64,000 nt of DNA from Gemmobacter aquarius (GTDB lineage Bacteria > Pseudomonadota > Alphaproteobacteria > Rhodobacterales > Rhodobacteraceae): positions 2,964,001 through 3,028,000 of the forward strand of contig NZ_CP028918.1 in assembly GCF_003060865.1 (NCBI RefSeq). The letters run 5' to 3'. The notes beneath the pieces were generated by a model. That model had not been told where the DNA came from and searched no databases. It was given only the letters and a program-made list of their open reading frames with translations. Each line of letters begins with the position of its first letter. Position 1 is the first letter of the stretch. Position numbers and translations under genes: made by a program. Below, one piece after another: positions 19,568 through 28,885 of this stretch.

Positions 19568-19825
19568 GAAACACAGTCCTATCTGGGGTCGGCCCGCAAT
19601 TGGTGGCAGGGCCTGCCGGTAATATATATACGTTTCCGTTCAGATTTAAAGGGCAGAGGGCGCGACTCGCAGGATTTAGCCGTCCGTAGGGGTGACGGGC
19701 GGCTGCGGCCCGCGGTACTTTGAGTTTAAAGGATTGCGAAACCGGCCGCCTTGCCCTAGCCCTGTCTTGCCGGTCCGCGTCATCCGGGTCACGGTCGAAG
19801 TCGGGTTTTGCAGGGCCGAACCAAC

Positions 19826-21789
19826 ATGAACCTCATCCTTGAACGCCGCGGTGACGTGGCTGTCGTCACACTGGAAAATCCGCCGGTCAATGCGCTGGGG
19901 CGTGCGATGCGCGACGCCCTGCTTGCGATGGTCGACAGGCTGGACGGCGACGAAAGCGTTCGGGCCGTGGTCCTGACAGGCGCGGGAAAGCTGTTTGTCG
20001 GCGGCGCGGATGTTTCGGAATTCGACCACCCGCCGCAAGCGCCGCATCTTCCAGATGTGCTGGCGCGGATCGAAGACGCCCGCGCGCCATGGATCGCGGC
20101 GGTGCATGGCATGGCGCTTGGCGGCGGGCTGGAATTGGCACTTGCCTGCCGCTACCGGATCGCGGCGGCAGACGCGACATTCGGGCTGCCGGAAGTCAAC
20201 CTCGGGATCATTCCGGGTGCGGGGGGAACGCAGCGCCTGCCACGTCTTGTCGGGGTAGAGGTTGCCGTGCCGGTCATCGCCGAAAAACGCATGCTGGATG
20301 CCGCGCAGGCGCTTTCGTCGGGCCTTGTCGACCGTATTGCGGCGGGCGACCTTGTGCCTGAAGCCGTGGCCTTTGCGCACGAGGTTCTGTCCGCCCCGCC
20401 TGCCCTGCCCGCAGGCGACCGCGCCGTGGCTGACCCCGGCGAAACGTTCTGGCACACGGCGAAGGCCCGGATCGCAAAGGCATCGAAAGGCCAGAGCGCA
20501 CCCCTGCTGGCGCTGGAAGCCGTGCGGCTTGGCGTGGCCGAGGGACAGGGGCCGGTCTGGCCTTTGAACGCGCGACCTTTCTGCGCCTGCGCGAAACCGA
20601 GGAAGCAGCGGCGTTGCGCTATCTTTTCTTTGCCGAACGCGCCGCCCTGCGCCCCGCCGATCTGCGCGGTGTCACGGCAAGACCGCTTGGCACGGTCGGT
20701 GTCGTGGGTGGCGGCACGATGGGTGTGGGCATCGCCGCAGCCCTGCGAAACGCCGGGATCGCCGTTGTGCTGTCCGAGCGCGACCAAGCCGGACTGGAGC
20801 GTGGCATGGCCACACTGCACGCGCTGTTCGACGGCGCGGTCAAACGCGGCAACCTGACCGCCGAAGCAGCGGCCGGGCGTTTGGCAGGTGTGACCGGAAC
20901 CATAGGCTTTGGCGGTCTGCAGGGCTGCGATCTGGTGATCGAGGCGGTCTTCGAAGACCTCGCCGTCAAGCGCGAGGTGTTTTCGGCCTTGGCCAGCCTG
21001 TGCGATCCGGACACGATCCTTGCCACCAACACCTCGTATATCGACCCGCGGTCGATCTTCGACGGGCTGCAAGGGCAAGAGAGGTTCATCGGGCTGCATT
21101 TCTTCAGCCCGGCGCAGGTGATGAAACTGCTCGAGATCGTGCCCCTGCCCGACACGTCGCCGCAGGTGCTGGCCACCGCGTTCGGGCTTGCCGCGAAGCT
21201 GGGCAAAGTGCCGGTCAGGTCGGGCATCTGCGACGGCTTCATCGGCAACCGTATCCTGCGCCATTACCGGCACGAGGCCGAGGCGATGCTGCGCGAAGGC
21301 GTGCCCTTTGCCGCAATCGACGCCGCCATGCGCGGCTTCGGCTATGCGATGGGCCCGTTCGAGATGCAGGATCTGGCCGGTCTCGACATCTCGTTCATGC
21401 ACCGCGAGGCGGCACGGGCGCGGGGCGAGGATGTGCCCGAAACGCCGGGCGACATATTGGTGCGCGCAGGGCGCAAGGGGCAGAAAACCGGTGGCGGCTG
21501 GTATGATTACCGCGTCGGAGACCGTGCCCCGCATCCGTCAGCCGAAGTGGCGCTTTTGCTGTCGCCCATAGGGGGCGCCGCCCGTGACATGCCCGCAGCC
21601 GACATCGCCGACCGTCTGGTCGCGGCCATGGCCGCCGAAGGCCGCCGCATCCTTGACGAAGGCATAGCCGCCTCGCCGCAGGACATCGATCTGGTCGAAG
21701 CGCATGGCTACGGTTTTCCCCGCACCAAGGGCGGCCCGATGTTCCTTGCGGCGAGACGGCAGCCAGCCGCAGGGTCGGCCCAAGCATGA
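19826..21789 (+). pseudogene. fadJ: Fatty-acid oxidation multifunctional enzyme FadJ/FadB-type, split by a frameshift
   Basis: Two overlapping frames together make a normal crotonase/3-hydroxyacyl-CoA dehydrogenase fusion. The first frame (19826 to about 20550) has the enoyl-CoA hydratase domain with both catalytic glutamates (GGGLELALACRY and FGLPEVNLGIIPGAGGTQ). The second frame (from about 20551 to 21789) has the NAD-binding VVGGGTMGVGIAAAL and the HFFSPAQVMKLLEIV dehydrogenase signature. The first frame continues as nonsense to 20857. One extra G in the GGGG run at 20548-20551 would restore a continuous reading (GQGAGLAFERATFLRL). Either the gene is broken in this strain or the sequence has a homopolymer error. 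Everything on both sides is well conserved, which favours an error or a very recent mutation. Confidence 0.88.
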
Positions 21790-21799
21790 CGCCCGTCGT

Positions 21800-23065
21800 T
21801 CAGGCCTTAAGCAGGCGGCGGGCGGCGAGCCAGTTTGCGAGCGCCATCGCTCCGGCAGAAGCAAGGCATAGGGGCAGACCCCCGAACTGGTAGCTGATGC
21901 CCGACACAAGCGTGCCGAAAAGGCGTCCGGCGGCGTTGGCCATGTAGTAAAACCCCACATCGCGCGTAATGCGCCCGGCCGATCCGAAGGCAAGGATCAG
22001 GTAGGAATGGACCGAAGAATTGACCGCGAAGACGAAGCCGAAGCCGAGCAGGCCGAGGATCAGTATCGCCGTCAGCCACGGGGTCGGTTCGCCCGCCAGC
22101 ATGGCCGCCGCCGAGAGCAGAAAGGGGATCGGCACCAGCGCTGCAGCCCAGCCCACGGCGGCCTTTGTGGCCTTGGCTTCCGATTGCCCCTTGGGGCCGA
22201 GCAGACGCGGGGCGAAGCCCTGCACCGCGCCGTAAGCGATGATCCACAGCGCCATGAAGCCGCCGACGAGGAAGAACGCCTCGCGCCGGCCTTCGGCGGT
22301 GCCTTCGGACAGGACGGACTGGAAGTAGACCGGAACGCCGACGACGAACCAGACGTCCCTTGCGCCGAAGAGGAACAGGCGGGCGAGCGACAGGCGGTTC
22401 ACGCGGGGGTCTTTCGACCGCCAGCCACCCCAAGCCTCGTCGGCTTTCATCCGCCCCGGAAGGCCTGCAGGGAGGAAGAGCACGACAGCCGACAGGATAA
22501 GCGCAAGCACGCCTGCCATGGCCCAGACCGCAGTCTGGAAGCCCGCAACCGCAAGGAGGGCCGCGCCGAGGAAGAAGCCGAGGCCCTTGATCGCGTTCTT
22601 CGATCCGGTAAGGGCGGCGACCCAGCGGAACAATCCGCCATCCGCAGCGGGGGCCAGCAGTTTGACGGCGGATTTCGAGGACATCTTGGCAAGGTCCTTT
22701 GCCACGCCCGACACGCCCTGCACCGCCATGACGAAGGTGACCGAGGCGGCAATCGACCATGCAGGGTCTAGCCGGGCAAGTGCGGCCAAGGCCCCGATCT
22801 GCAAGGCCAGCCCCGCGTAAAGCGTCGCCGCAAGGCCGAAGCGGGCCGCCAGCCATCCGGCGGCAAGGTTCGTGACGATCCCCGCAAGTTCGTACAGCAG
22901 GAACAACCATGCAAGCTGGATCGGGCTGAAGCCCAAGCCATTGAAATGCAGCAGCACCAGCATCCGCAGCGCGCCGTCCGTCAGCATGAAGGCCCAATAG
23001 GCCGCCGTGACCGCCGCATAGGCGCGGACCGGATTTGGCGGCGGGCTGGCCATTGCGGCGGGCAT
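21800..23065 (-). CDS. arsJ: Organoarsenical efflux permease ArsJ (MFS)
   Basis: A 421-residue major facilitator permease with about 12 helices. The pattern TAAYWAFMLTDGALRMLVLL, then LYELAGIVTNLAAGW and KDLAKMSSKSAVKLL, is characteristic of ArsJ. ArsJ exports 1-arseno-3-phosphoglycerate, made when GAPDH uses arsenate in place of phosphate. The adjacent gap gene (two bases upstream of this start) and the arsR-arsC fusion confirm the context. I chose the ATG at 23065; an ATG four codons later is also possible. Confidence 0.93.
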   Translation of the reverse strand: MPAAMASPPPNPVRAYAAVTAAYWAFMLTDGALRMLVLLHFNGLGFSPIQLAWLFLLYELAGIVTNLAAGWLAARFGLAATLYAGLALQIGALAALARLDPAWSIAASVTFVMAVQGVSGVAKDLAKMSSKSAVKLLAPAADGGLFRWVAALTGSKNAIKGLGFFLGAALLAVAGFQTAVWAMAGVLALILSAVVLFLPAGLPGRMKADEAWGGWRSKDPRVNRLSLARLFLFGARDVWFVVGVPVYFQSVLSEGTAEGRREAFFLVGGFMALWIIAYGAVQGFAPRLLGPKGQSEAKATKAAVGWAAALVPIPFLLSAAAMLAGEPTPWLTAILILGLLGFGFVFAVNSSVHSYLILAFGSAGRITRDVGFYYMANAAGRLFGTLVSGISYQFGGLPLCLASAGAMALANWLAARRLLKA

Positions 23066-23067
23066 GG

Positions 23068-24075
23068 TCACAGCGACCCTGCCACCATGCGGGCGACATC
23101 GGCAAGGCGGCAGGAATAGCCCCATTCGTTATCGTACCACGCATAGATTTTGACCTGCGTGCCGTTGATCACCATCGTCGAGGGCGCGTCGATGATCGAC
23201 GAGCGCGGATCGTTGGTGAAATCGGACGAGACGAGGGGGCGCGTTTCATAGCCGAGGATGCCTTTGAGTGGCCCTTGGGCGGCGGCGGCAAACAGGGCAT
23301 TGACCTCGGCCACCGTCGTTGCCCGCTCGACCTCGAACACGCAGTCGGTGAGCGAGGCGTTCAGAAGCGGCACGCGCACGGCGTGGCCGTTCAGGCGGCC
23401 CTTGAGTTCGGGGTAGATCAGGGTGATCGCCGTGGCCGACCCTGTCGTGGTGGGGATCAGGTTCAGCAGCGCCGACCGCGCGCGGCGCATGTCTTTAGCG
23501 GGGCGGTCGACGATGGTCTGGGTGTTGGTCACGTCATGGATCGTGGTGATCGACCCGTGGCGGATGCCGAGGCTCTCGTGGATGACTTTGACGATCGGGG
23601 CGAGGCAGTTCGTTGTGCATGAGGCTGCGGTGACCAGGGCTTGCGAGCCGTCGTAGAGCGCGTGGTTCACCCCGTAGACGATATTGAGCGCGCCGCCGTC
23701 CTTGACCGGGGCGCTGACCACAACCTTTTTCACGCCCGCCGCGTAATAGGGCGCGAGTTTGGCTGCGGTCTTGAAGACGCCCGTACAGTCGATGACCAGA
23801 TCGACGCCGAGCTCCGCCAACGGCAGGGCGTCGATGGTCTTTGCCTGCGTAAGGCGAAGGGTCTGTCCGCCAAGAACCAGCGCCCCGGCAGTGTGGCTGA
23901 CAGGAGTTTTCCAGCGACCGTGAACGGAGTCGAACTCCATCAGCAGGGCATGCTGTTCGGCATCGCCCACGGGATCGTTGACCAAGACGATCTCTCCGCC
24001 CGCGCCTGTATCGATCAGGTCGCGCAGGACAAGTTTTCCGATCCGGCCAAGGCCGTTGAGGGCGATACGGGGCAT
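23068..24075 (-). CDS. gap: Glyceraldehyde-3-phosphate dehydrogenase of the ars operon
   Basis: A 335-residue class I GAPDH. The NAD-binding start is [15 protein letters not shown]. The catalytic cysteine is Cys153 in [10 protein letters not shown], and a histidine follows at the expected distance ([13 protein letters not shown]). The C-terminal ends [18 protein letters not shown]. In this operon it would make 1-arseno-3-phosphoglycerate from arsenate, for export by ArsJ. It need not be the glycolytic copy. It sits two bases before arsJ and three bases after the arsR-arsC fusion, so the three genes must be one transcript. Confidence 0.94.
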   Translation of the reverse strand: MPRIALNGLGRIGKLVLRDLIDTGAGGEIVLVNDPVGDAEQHALLMEFDSVHGRWKTPVSHTAGALVLGGQTLRLTQAKTIDALPLAELGVDLVIDCTGVFKTAAKLAPYYAAGVKKVVVSAPVKDGGALNIVYGVNHALYDGSQALVTAASCTTNCLAPIVKVIHESLGIRHGSITTIHDVTNTQTIVDRPAKDMRRARSALLNLIPTTTGSATAITLIYPELKGRLNGHAVRVPLLNASLTDCVFEVERATTVAEVNALFAAAAQGPLKGILGYETRPLVSSDFTNDPRSSIIDAPSTMVINGTQVKIYAWYDNEWGYSCRLADVARMVAGSL

Positions 24076-24078
24076 GGG

Positions 24079-24924
24079 TCAGCCTTTCCGGGCGATGGGT
24101 TGGGCCGTGCCGATGTCATCGACGAGGCCTTGTAGGGCGATGCGGTTCAACTGCTCGAACGGCAATTCGACGAAAGCCGCGATCCGGCGGCGCAGGGCGG
24201 CGTAAGTCTGGGCGAAAACCAGGCCCTTCTCGGCTTCGGTGCCGGTTGCCTTTACCGGATCGGGCAGGCCCCAATGGCCGGTGATGGGCTGGCCGGGCCA
24301 AGGCGGGCACTCTTCGGCAGCCGCCGCGTCGCAGACGGTAAAGACGAAATCCATCACCGGTGCATCTGGTTGCTGGAACGCGGCGATGTGCTTGGATCGC
24401 ATGTCCGCGGTGTCATGACCGTTCCGCTTCAGGACATCGAGCGCAAAGGGGTTCAGCGCGCTGCCGGGTCGGGTGCCCGCCGAGAAAGCCTGGAACCGGC
24501 CCTTGCCCAGATCGCGGAGCAGCGCCTCGGCAAAGATGGAACGGGCGGAATTGCCCGAACATAGAAACAGCACGTTGAAGGCGGAGCTTTGCATGGGATC
24601 CTCAGGGGCGGCGGGCAAAAGGGATGAAAGCAGATCCGGTCTCGCCCGTCCGACATCAAGCGCGAGATAGCCGAAGATCGCCTCTGTCCGGTCAAGATCG
24701 ACCGAGTAGAACAGCGACCTTCCCTGACGTTCGGCCCGCACCAGACCACATGCGGCAAGATCGGCAAGGTGATGGGAAAGCGTGTTCTGCTTGAGCTTCA
24801 GCGTGTCGGCGATTTCGGTCGGACGGACACCATGCGGGGCAAATCGCATCAAAAGCCGGAAGACGGCAAGGCGACCGGGATGGCCGAGCGTGGCGAAGGA
24901 CTCTGCGGCGAGTTTTATTTCCAT
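24079..24924 (-). CDS. arsC: ArsR repressor fused to thioredoxin-type arsenate reductase ArsC
   Basis: A 281-residue two-domain protein. Residues 1-100 form an ArsR winged helix (HPGRLAVFRLL, recognition helix KLKQNTLSHHLADLAACGLV). The canonical CVC arsenite-binding pair of plasmid-type ArsR is absent; one cysteine lies in AACG. Residues ~111-281 form a low-molecular-weight phosphatase-type arsenate reductase. Its P-loop is LCSGNSARS (Cys122), and the resolving pair lies in TVCDAAAAEECPPWPG, followed by GHWGLPDP. It should both sense arsenic and reduce arsenate to arsenite. It is the first gene of the operon with gap and arsJ. No Shine-Dalgarno sequence is evident before the ATG. Confidence 0.9.
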   Translation of the reverse strand: MEIKLAAESFATLGHPGRLAVFRLLMRFAPHGVRPTEIADTLKLKQNTLSHHLADLAACGLVRAERQGRSLFYSVDLDRTEAIFGYLALDVGRARPDLLSSLLPAAPEDPMQSSAFNVLFLCSGNSARSIFAEALLRDLGKGRFQAFSAGTRPGSALNPFALDVLKRNGHDTADMRSKHIAAFQQPDAPVMDFVFTVCDAAAAEECPPWPGQPITGHWGLPDPVKATGTEAEKGLVFAQTYAALRRRIAAFVELPFEQLNRIALQGLVDDIGTAQPIARKG

Positions 24925-24938
24925 AAATCAGGATTTAT
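24923..24938 (-). promoter_or_regulatory. ArsR-type operator overlapping the arsR-arsC start codon
   Basis: ATAAAT (24923-24928) and ATTTAT (24933-24938) form an inverted repeat with a four-base spacer that covers the first bases of the arsR-arsC start. AT-rich dyads of this kind are typical binding sites of ArsR/SmtB repressors. Self-repression is therefore likely. Confidence 0.55.
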
Positions 24939-25067
24939 CGAAAAGATTGCGCGAGTCCAGTGAAGGTTTTGTAACGGGTGGCCTTGGCCTGACCCGCACC
25001 ACGAAGCATCCGACCCGAAACATCATGGTCAGGATGCGCGGCACGTTGGGGCCATGACCCGTTGCGC

Positions 25068-25085
25068 CTGTCACGCATTCTTCAT
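25068..25085 (+). promoter_or_regulatory. Probable Pho box upstream of the first phnD
   Basis: CTGTCAC (25068-25074) and TCTTCAT (25079-25085) lie 11 bases apart in register, like the PhoB consensus of two CTGTCAT-like units separated by four bases. The second unit is weak. A further CTGTCAC follows at 25101. The site lies about 70 bases before the phnD start. Confidence 0.45.
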
Positions 25086-25152
25086 GCGGCCGAAATCATC
25101 CTGTCACCGAACCGAATTAGTCCGGCGTCATCAGCATCAGTTGGGGACGACA

Positions 25153-26019
25153 ATGAAGACCATCTTGCAAGCCGGCCTTTTCGCCTTCGCCACCCTCACC
25201 GCCCAAGTGGCCGTGGCCCAAGACACGATCCGCTTCGCCGTAACCGACATCGACGGCATGGAAGCCCTGCAAAAGGAAATGGGCCCCTTCAAGGACGCCT
25301 TCGAAGCCGCATCCGGCCTCAAGGTTGAGTTCTTCCCCGTCTCGGGCCGCACCATTGCGGTCGAGGCGATGGCCGCCGACCAGATCGATTTCGTGCTGAC
25401 CGGCCCTGCCGAATACGTGGTGTTCAACGCCCGCCTGAAAGCCCAGCCGGTCGTGACGTGGAACCGTCCCGACTATTACGCCAACGTGGTCGTGCTCGAC
25501 GCCTCGCCCGTCAAATCCGCCGCCGACCTGAAGGGCCAGAAAATCTCGTTCGGCGAGATCGGCTCGACCTCGCAGCACCTGTCGCCCGCCAGCATCCTTG
25601 CCGAGGCGGGGCTGGTCTACGGCACCGATTACGAACCCGTCTTCCTCAAGCGCAACGTGGCGATGGAAGCATTGATCGCGGGCGACATCGCGGCCATCGG
25701 CCTGAACAAGACCCATATCGACCAGATCACCGAGAAATTCCCCGACCAGAAACTGCGCGTCCTGCTCAAGGGCGGCGAACTTCCCAATGACGTGCTTCTC
25801 GCTTCGGCCTCGGTCGCGCCCGAAGTCGTCGATGCGGTCCGCAAGACGTTCACCGAACATGGCGACGAACTTCTCGCCGCGATCACCGCAACCGAAGAGA
25901 ACGCGAAATTCATCGGCGGCGGCTTCACCGCGACCGTGACCGATGCCGACTATGACAACGTCCGCAAGATGTTCGAAAATGTCGGCGTGACAGAGTTCAC
26001 CCAAATCCTGGGCGAGTAA
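25153..26019 (+). CDS. phnD: Phosphonate-type ABC transporter substrate-binding protein PhnD (system 1)
   Basis: A 288-residue periplasmic binding protein of the PhnD/phosphate-phosphite-phosphonate family. The signal peptide is MKTILQAGLFAFATLTAQVAVAQ. Family landmarks are FAVTDIDGMEALQKEMGPF near the N-terminus, DQIDFVLTGPAEYVVF and the hinge region LKGQKISFGEIGSTSQHLSPASIL, where a Ser/Thr-rich loop would bind the phosphonate group. The ATG at 25153 has GGGGACGA upstream. The gene starts a five-gene run (phnD-phnC-phnE-phnM-acyltransferase) with no internal gap above five bases. It differs clearly from the second PhnD in this window. The ligand is unknown: phosphonate, phosphite or a phosphate ester are all possible. 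Confidence 0.87.
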   Translation: MKTILQAGLFAFATLTAQVAVAQDTIRFAVTDIDGMEALQKEMGPFKDAFEAASGLKVEFFPVSGRTIAVEAMAADQIDFVLTGPAEYVVFNARLKAQPVVTWNRPDYYANVVVLDASPVKSAADLKGQKISFGEIGSTSQHLSPASILAEAGLVYGTDYEPVFLKRNVAMEALIAGDIAAIGLNKTHIDQITEKFPDQKLRVLLKGGELPNDVLLASASVAPEVVDAVRKTFTEHGDELLAAITATEENAKFIGGGFTATVTDADYDNVRKMFENVGVTEFTQILGE

Positions 26020-26022
26020 TCC

Positions 26023-26826
26023 TTGAACGTCGCACTTCGCCCCGCGATTGCCCCCACCGTCCCCGCGAAAGCGGGGCCGGTGCTTTGCGTCTCGAACCTG
26101 TTCAAGTCCTTCGGCACCAATGACGTGTTGCGCGGCATCGACCTGACCGTTGCCCCCGGCATCGCCACGGCGCTGATCGGCGCGAACGGGTCGGGCAAGT
26201 CGACCGCGCTGAAATGCCTGATCCGGCTGGTCGAACCCACCTCGGGCAAGATCGAGCTTCTGGGCCGCGACGTGCTGACCATGAACCCGCGCGACCTGCG
26301 CCGCTTCCGGTCGACCGTCGGCGTGGTCTGGCAAAAGCATAACCTCGTGCCGCGCTTGTCCGCGCTGACCAATGTGATCCACGGCGTGCAAGCGCGCACT
26401 TCGGGTCCGCGCACATGGTTCCAGTCGCTCGCCACGGCCGAAATGCGGACCGAGGCGCTCGCCTGCCTTGATCGCGTGGGTCTTTCCGACAAGGCGCTGG
26501 AACGTGTCGATAGCCTGTCCGGCGGCCAGCAGCAGCGCGTCGCCATCGCCCGCATGCTGATGCAGCGCCCGCAGATCATCCTTGCGGATGAACCCGATGC
26601 CAGCCTCGACCCGCAATCGGGCGAAGAGGTCATGCGGATCCTGTCGGGGCTTGCACGGCAGGACGGGCTGACGCTGATCTTCATCTCGCACCGGATGGAG
26701 CACACGCTGGAATTCTCGGACCACATCCTTGGCCTGCAGGGCGGGCATATCGTGATGAACCGCGCCACCGCCCAGACCGATGCCACACATCTGCGCCGCT
26801 TCTTCGACCATCAGGAGCGGACATGA
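26023..26826 (+). CDS. phnC: Phosphonate-type ABC transporter ATPase PhnC (system 1)
   Basis: A 267-residue ATP-binding subunit. Walker A is GANGSGKST, the Q-loop is VWQKHNLVPRLS, the signature is LSGGQQQRV, and Walker B is IILADEPDASLDP, with the H-loop in FISHRM. The N-terminal 25 residues before the ABC fold are extra and proline-rich. The start is a TTG three bases after phnD. The 3' end overlaps phnE by four bases. It would power import together with the PhnE homodimer. Confidence 0.92.
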   Translation: MNVALRPAIAPTVPAKAGPVLCVSNLFKSFGTNDVLRGIDLTVAPGIATALIGANGSGKSTALKCLIRLVEPTSGKIELLGRDVLTMNPRDLRRFRSTVGVVWQKHNLVPRLSALTNVIHGVQARTSGPRTWFQSLATAEMRTEALACLDRVGLSDKALERVDSLSGGQQQRVAIARMLMQRPQIILADEPDASLDPQSGEEVMRILSGLARQDGLTLIFISHRMEHTLEFSDHILGLQGGHIVMNRATAQTDATHLRRFFDHQERT

Positions 26827-27620
26827 CCGCCGCAAGCGCCCTTCCCCGTTTCCGCCACCGCAGCCTGCCGGAATACGCGGGGTTGCTGATCGTCGCGGCT
26901 TTGGTCCTGTCCAGCATCGCCGCAACCGCCCCGCAGGTCGATGCGCTGGGGCGTGGCCTGACGCGGCTTGTCGCGCCCTCGGGCCTGCTTGCGCAGATGT
27001 TCCCGCCCGACCTGACACGCATCGACCGCATTGCGCTGAAGCTGCTTGAAACCCTGCAAATGGCCATTGCGGGCGCTGCACTTGGCCTGATCTTCGCCGT
27101 TCCCTTTGCCATCCTTGCCACCGACCGCCTGTCGCCCCACCCCGCCATCCGCATCGCGGCACGCGGGATTATCGCGCTGTTCCGCACCATCCCCGACCTT
27201 GTCTGGGCGATCTTCTTCATCATCATGGTCGGACTTGGCCCCGCCGCAGGGGTGCTGGCCATCATGGTCGACAAGATTGGCTTTGCCGGCCGCTTCTTCG
27301 CCGAAGCGATGGAGGAAGCCGACACCGGCCCGCAGGATGCGCTTCGCGCCATCGGCGCCAGTCGCATGGGCATCATCTTTTCGGCGGTGTTTCCGGCCTG
27401 CCTGCCCTCGTTCACCGCTACCTCGCTTTTCGCGCTGGAAAAGGCGGTGCGCGGGTCTGCGGCGCTCGGCCTCGTGGGTGCGGGCGGGATCGGCGTCGAT
27501 CTCAAGGTCGCTTTCGACCTTTTCAACTATGACGAGGCGCTGACCATCATCCTGATGCTGCTCGGCCTCGTCCTGATCGTGGAACAGGGATCCAACTGGA
27601 TCCGCTCGAAACTGATGTGA
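26823..27620 (+). CDS. phnE: Phosphonate-type ABC transporter permease PhnE (system 1)
   Basis: A 265-residue inner-membrane permease with about six helices. The EAA-like coupling loop is visible as EAMEEADTGPQDALRAIGASRMGIIFSAVFPACLPS. RTIPDLVWAIFFIIMVGLGP matches the PhnE family. A single permease gene implies a homodimer. It overlaps phnC (ATGA) and runs directly into the PhnM-like gene. Confidence 0.91.
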   Translation: MTAASALPRFRHRSLPEYAGLLIVAALVLSSIAATAPQVDALGRGLTRLVAPSGLLAQMFPPDLTRIDRIALKLLETLQMAIAGAALGLIFAVPFAILATDRLSPHPAIRIAARGIIALFRTIPDLVWAIFFIIMVGLGPAAGVLAIMVDKIGFAGRFFAEAMEEADTGPQDALRAIGASRMGIIFSAVFPACLPSFTATSLFALEKAVRGSAALGLVGAGGIGVDLKVAFDLFNYDEALTIILMLLGLVLIVEQGSNWIRSKLM

Positions 27621-28885
27621 AGCGCATGAACCAGCACAGCCACCCGCCCGCGACCGTGATCGAAGGCGCAAGCGTCATCTTCCCCGACCGCATCGAACGC
27701 GCTTCGGTCCGCATCGAGGGCGGCACCATCACCGGCATCGACACGCCCCGCGACGGCGCGCATGTGATCGACGGTCGCGGCAAATTCCTTGCCCCCGCCT
27801 TTGTCGACATCCACGGCGACGCCTTCGAACGCCAGATCATGCCGCGCCCCGGCGTGACCATCCCCATCGACATCGCCCTGCTGGAAACCGACCGCCAGCT
27901 TGCCGCCAACGGCATTGCCACCGCCTATCACGCGCTCACCCTCAGCTGGGAGCCGGGGCTTCGGTCGGTCGAAACCGGCTGGGCCATGCTGCGCGCCCTT
28001 TCGCGCCTGTCGCCGCGCCTGACGGCTGAAAACCGCCTGCAACTGCGGTGGGAGACCTTTTGTCCCGAGGCGCATTCGCTGATCGCCACCGCGATGAACC
28101 AGACCGACACGCCCGCCTTGGCCTTCAACGACCACACCACAGCGGCGCTGCTTCACCCCGCAATCGCGCTGCACGACAGGCCCTTCGACCTGATCCCCGA
28201 TTACCCCGTCACCGAAACCGACGCGCCCAAGTTCCGCGCCAAGATGGACGCGCGGGCCAAGCGGTCGGGCATGACGCTGGACGATTACATCGCCCTGATG
28301 CTTTCGGTCTGGGAGCGTCGCCCGATGGTGCCGCACCACATCGAAACAATGGCGGCTCTGGCCCGGTCCAGCGGCGCGCCGATGCTCAGCCACGATGATA
28401 CCCAAACCGAAACCCGCGACTTCTACCGCGCCAAGGGTGCCACAATCGCGGAATTCCCGATGCACGAGCGCGTGTTCCAATCCTCCCGCGACGCTGGCGA
28501 CTGGATCGTGCTCGGCGCGCCCAACGCCATGCGCGGCGGCAGCCACCTTGGCTCGCCGGGGGCTGCCGAGATGATCGGCCGCGGACTGTGCGATATCCTT
28601 GCCTCGGACTACTTTTATCCCGCGATGCTGGGGGCCATCGCCCGCCTGCACGCCGACAGGACAGCACCCCTGAACGCCCTGTGGAAACTCGTGGCGCAAA
28701 ACCCAGCCACCGCCTTGAACCTGATCGACCGCGGCCACATCGCCATCGGACAGCGCGCCGACCTGTTGCTGCTCGACTGGCCGGACCAGTCCGCCCCTGC
28801 CCCCCTGCGGACATGGGTTGCCGGACGCGGCGGCTATTCTGCCCTGAACGATTATTCCCTCCCCGTCACCGGAGTCCCCGCATGA
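27617..28885 (+). CDS. phnM: PhnM-like metal-dependent hydrolase (paralogue 1)
   Basis: A 422-residue amidohydrolase-fold enzyme related to the C-P lyase diphosphatase PhnM, which cleaves alkylphosphonate ribose triphosphate to the 5-monophosphate. The metal-binding start is FVDIHGDAFERQIMPRPG, against HTDNLERH in the canonical copy at 45755. Later motifs are SHDDTQTETRDFY, GAPNAMRGGSHLG and ILASDYFYPAMLG, which hold the remaining metal ligands. The start is GTG 27617, overlapping phnE, or ATG 27626. The gene lies far from the C-P lyase core and inside a transporter operon. It may act on another substrate than canonical PhnM. Confidence 0.8.
   Translation: MKRMNQHSHPPATVIEGASVIFPDRIERASVRIEGGTITGIDTPRDGAHVIDGRGKFLAPAFVDIHGDAFERQIMPRPGVTIPIDIALLETDRQLAANGIATAYHALTLSWEPGLRSVETGWAMLRALSRLSPRLTAENRLQLRWETFCPEAHSLIATAMNQTDTPALAFNDHTTAALLHPAIALHDRPFDLIPDYPVTETDAPKFRAKMDARAKRSGMTLDDYIALMLSVWERRPMVPHHIETMAALARSSGAPMLSHDDTQTETRDFYRAKGATIAEFPMHERVFQSSRDAGDWIVLGAPNAMRGGSHLGSPGAAEMIGRGLCDILASDYFYPAMLGAIARLHADRTAPLNALWKLVAQNPATALNLIDRGHIAIGQRADLLLLDWPDQSAPAPLRTWVAGRGGYSALNDYSLPVTGVPA

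Noticed and set aside
25117..27162. A 681-codon open frame opposite phnD-phnC-phnE
   Set aside because: Antisense shadow of three well-supported transporter genes.
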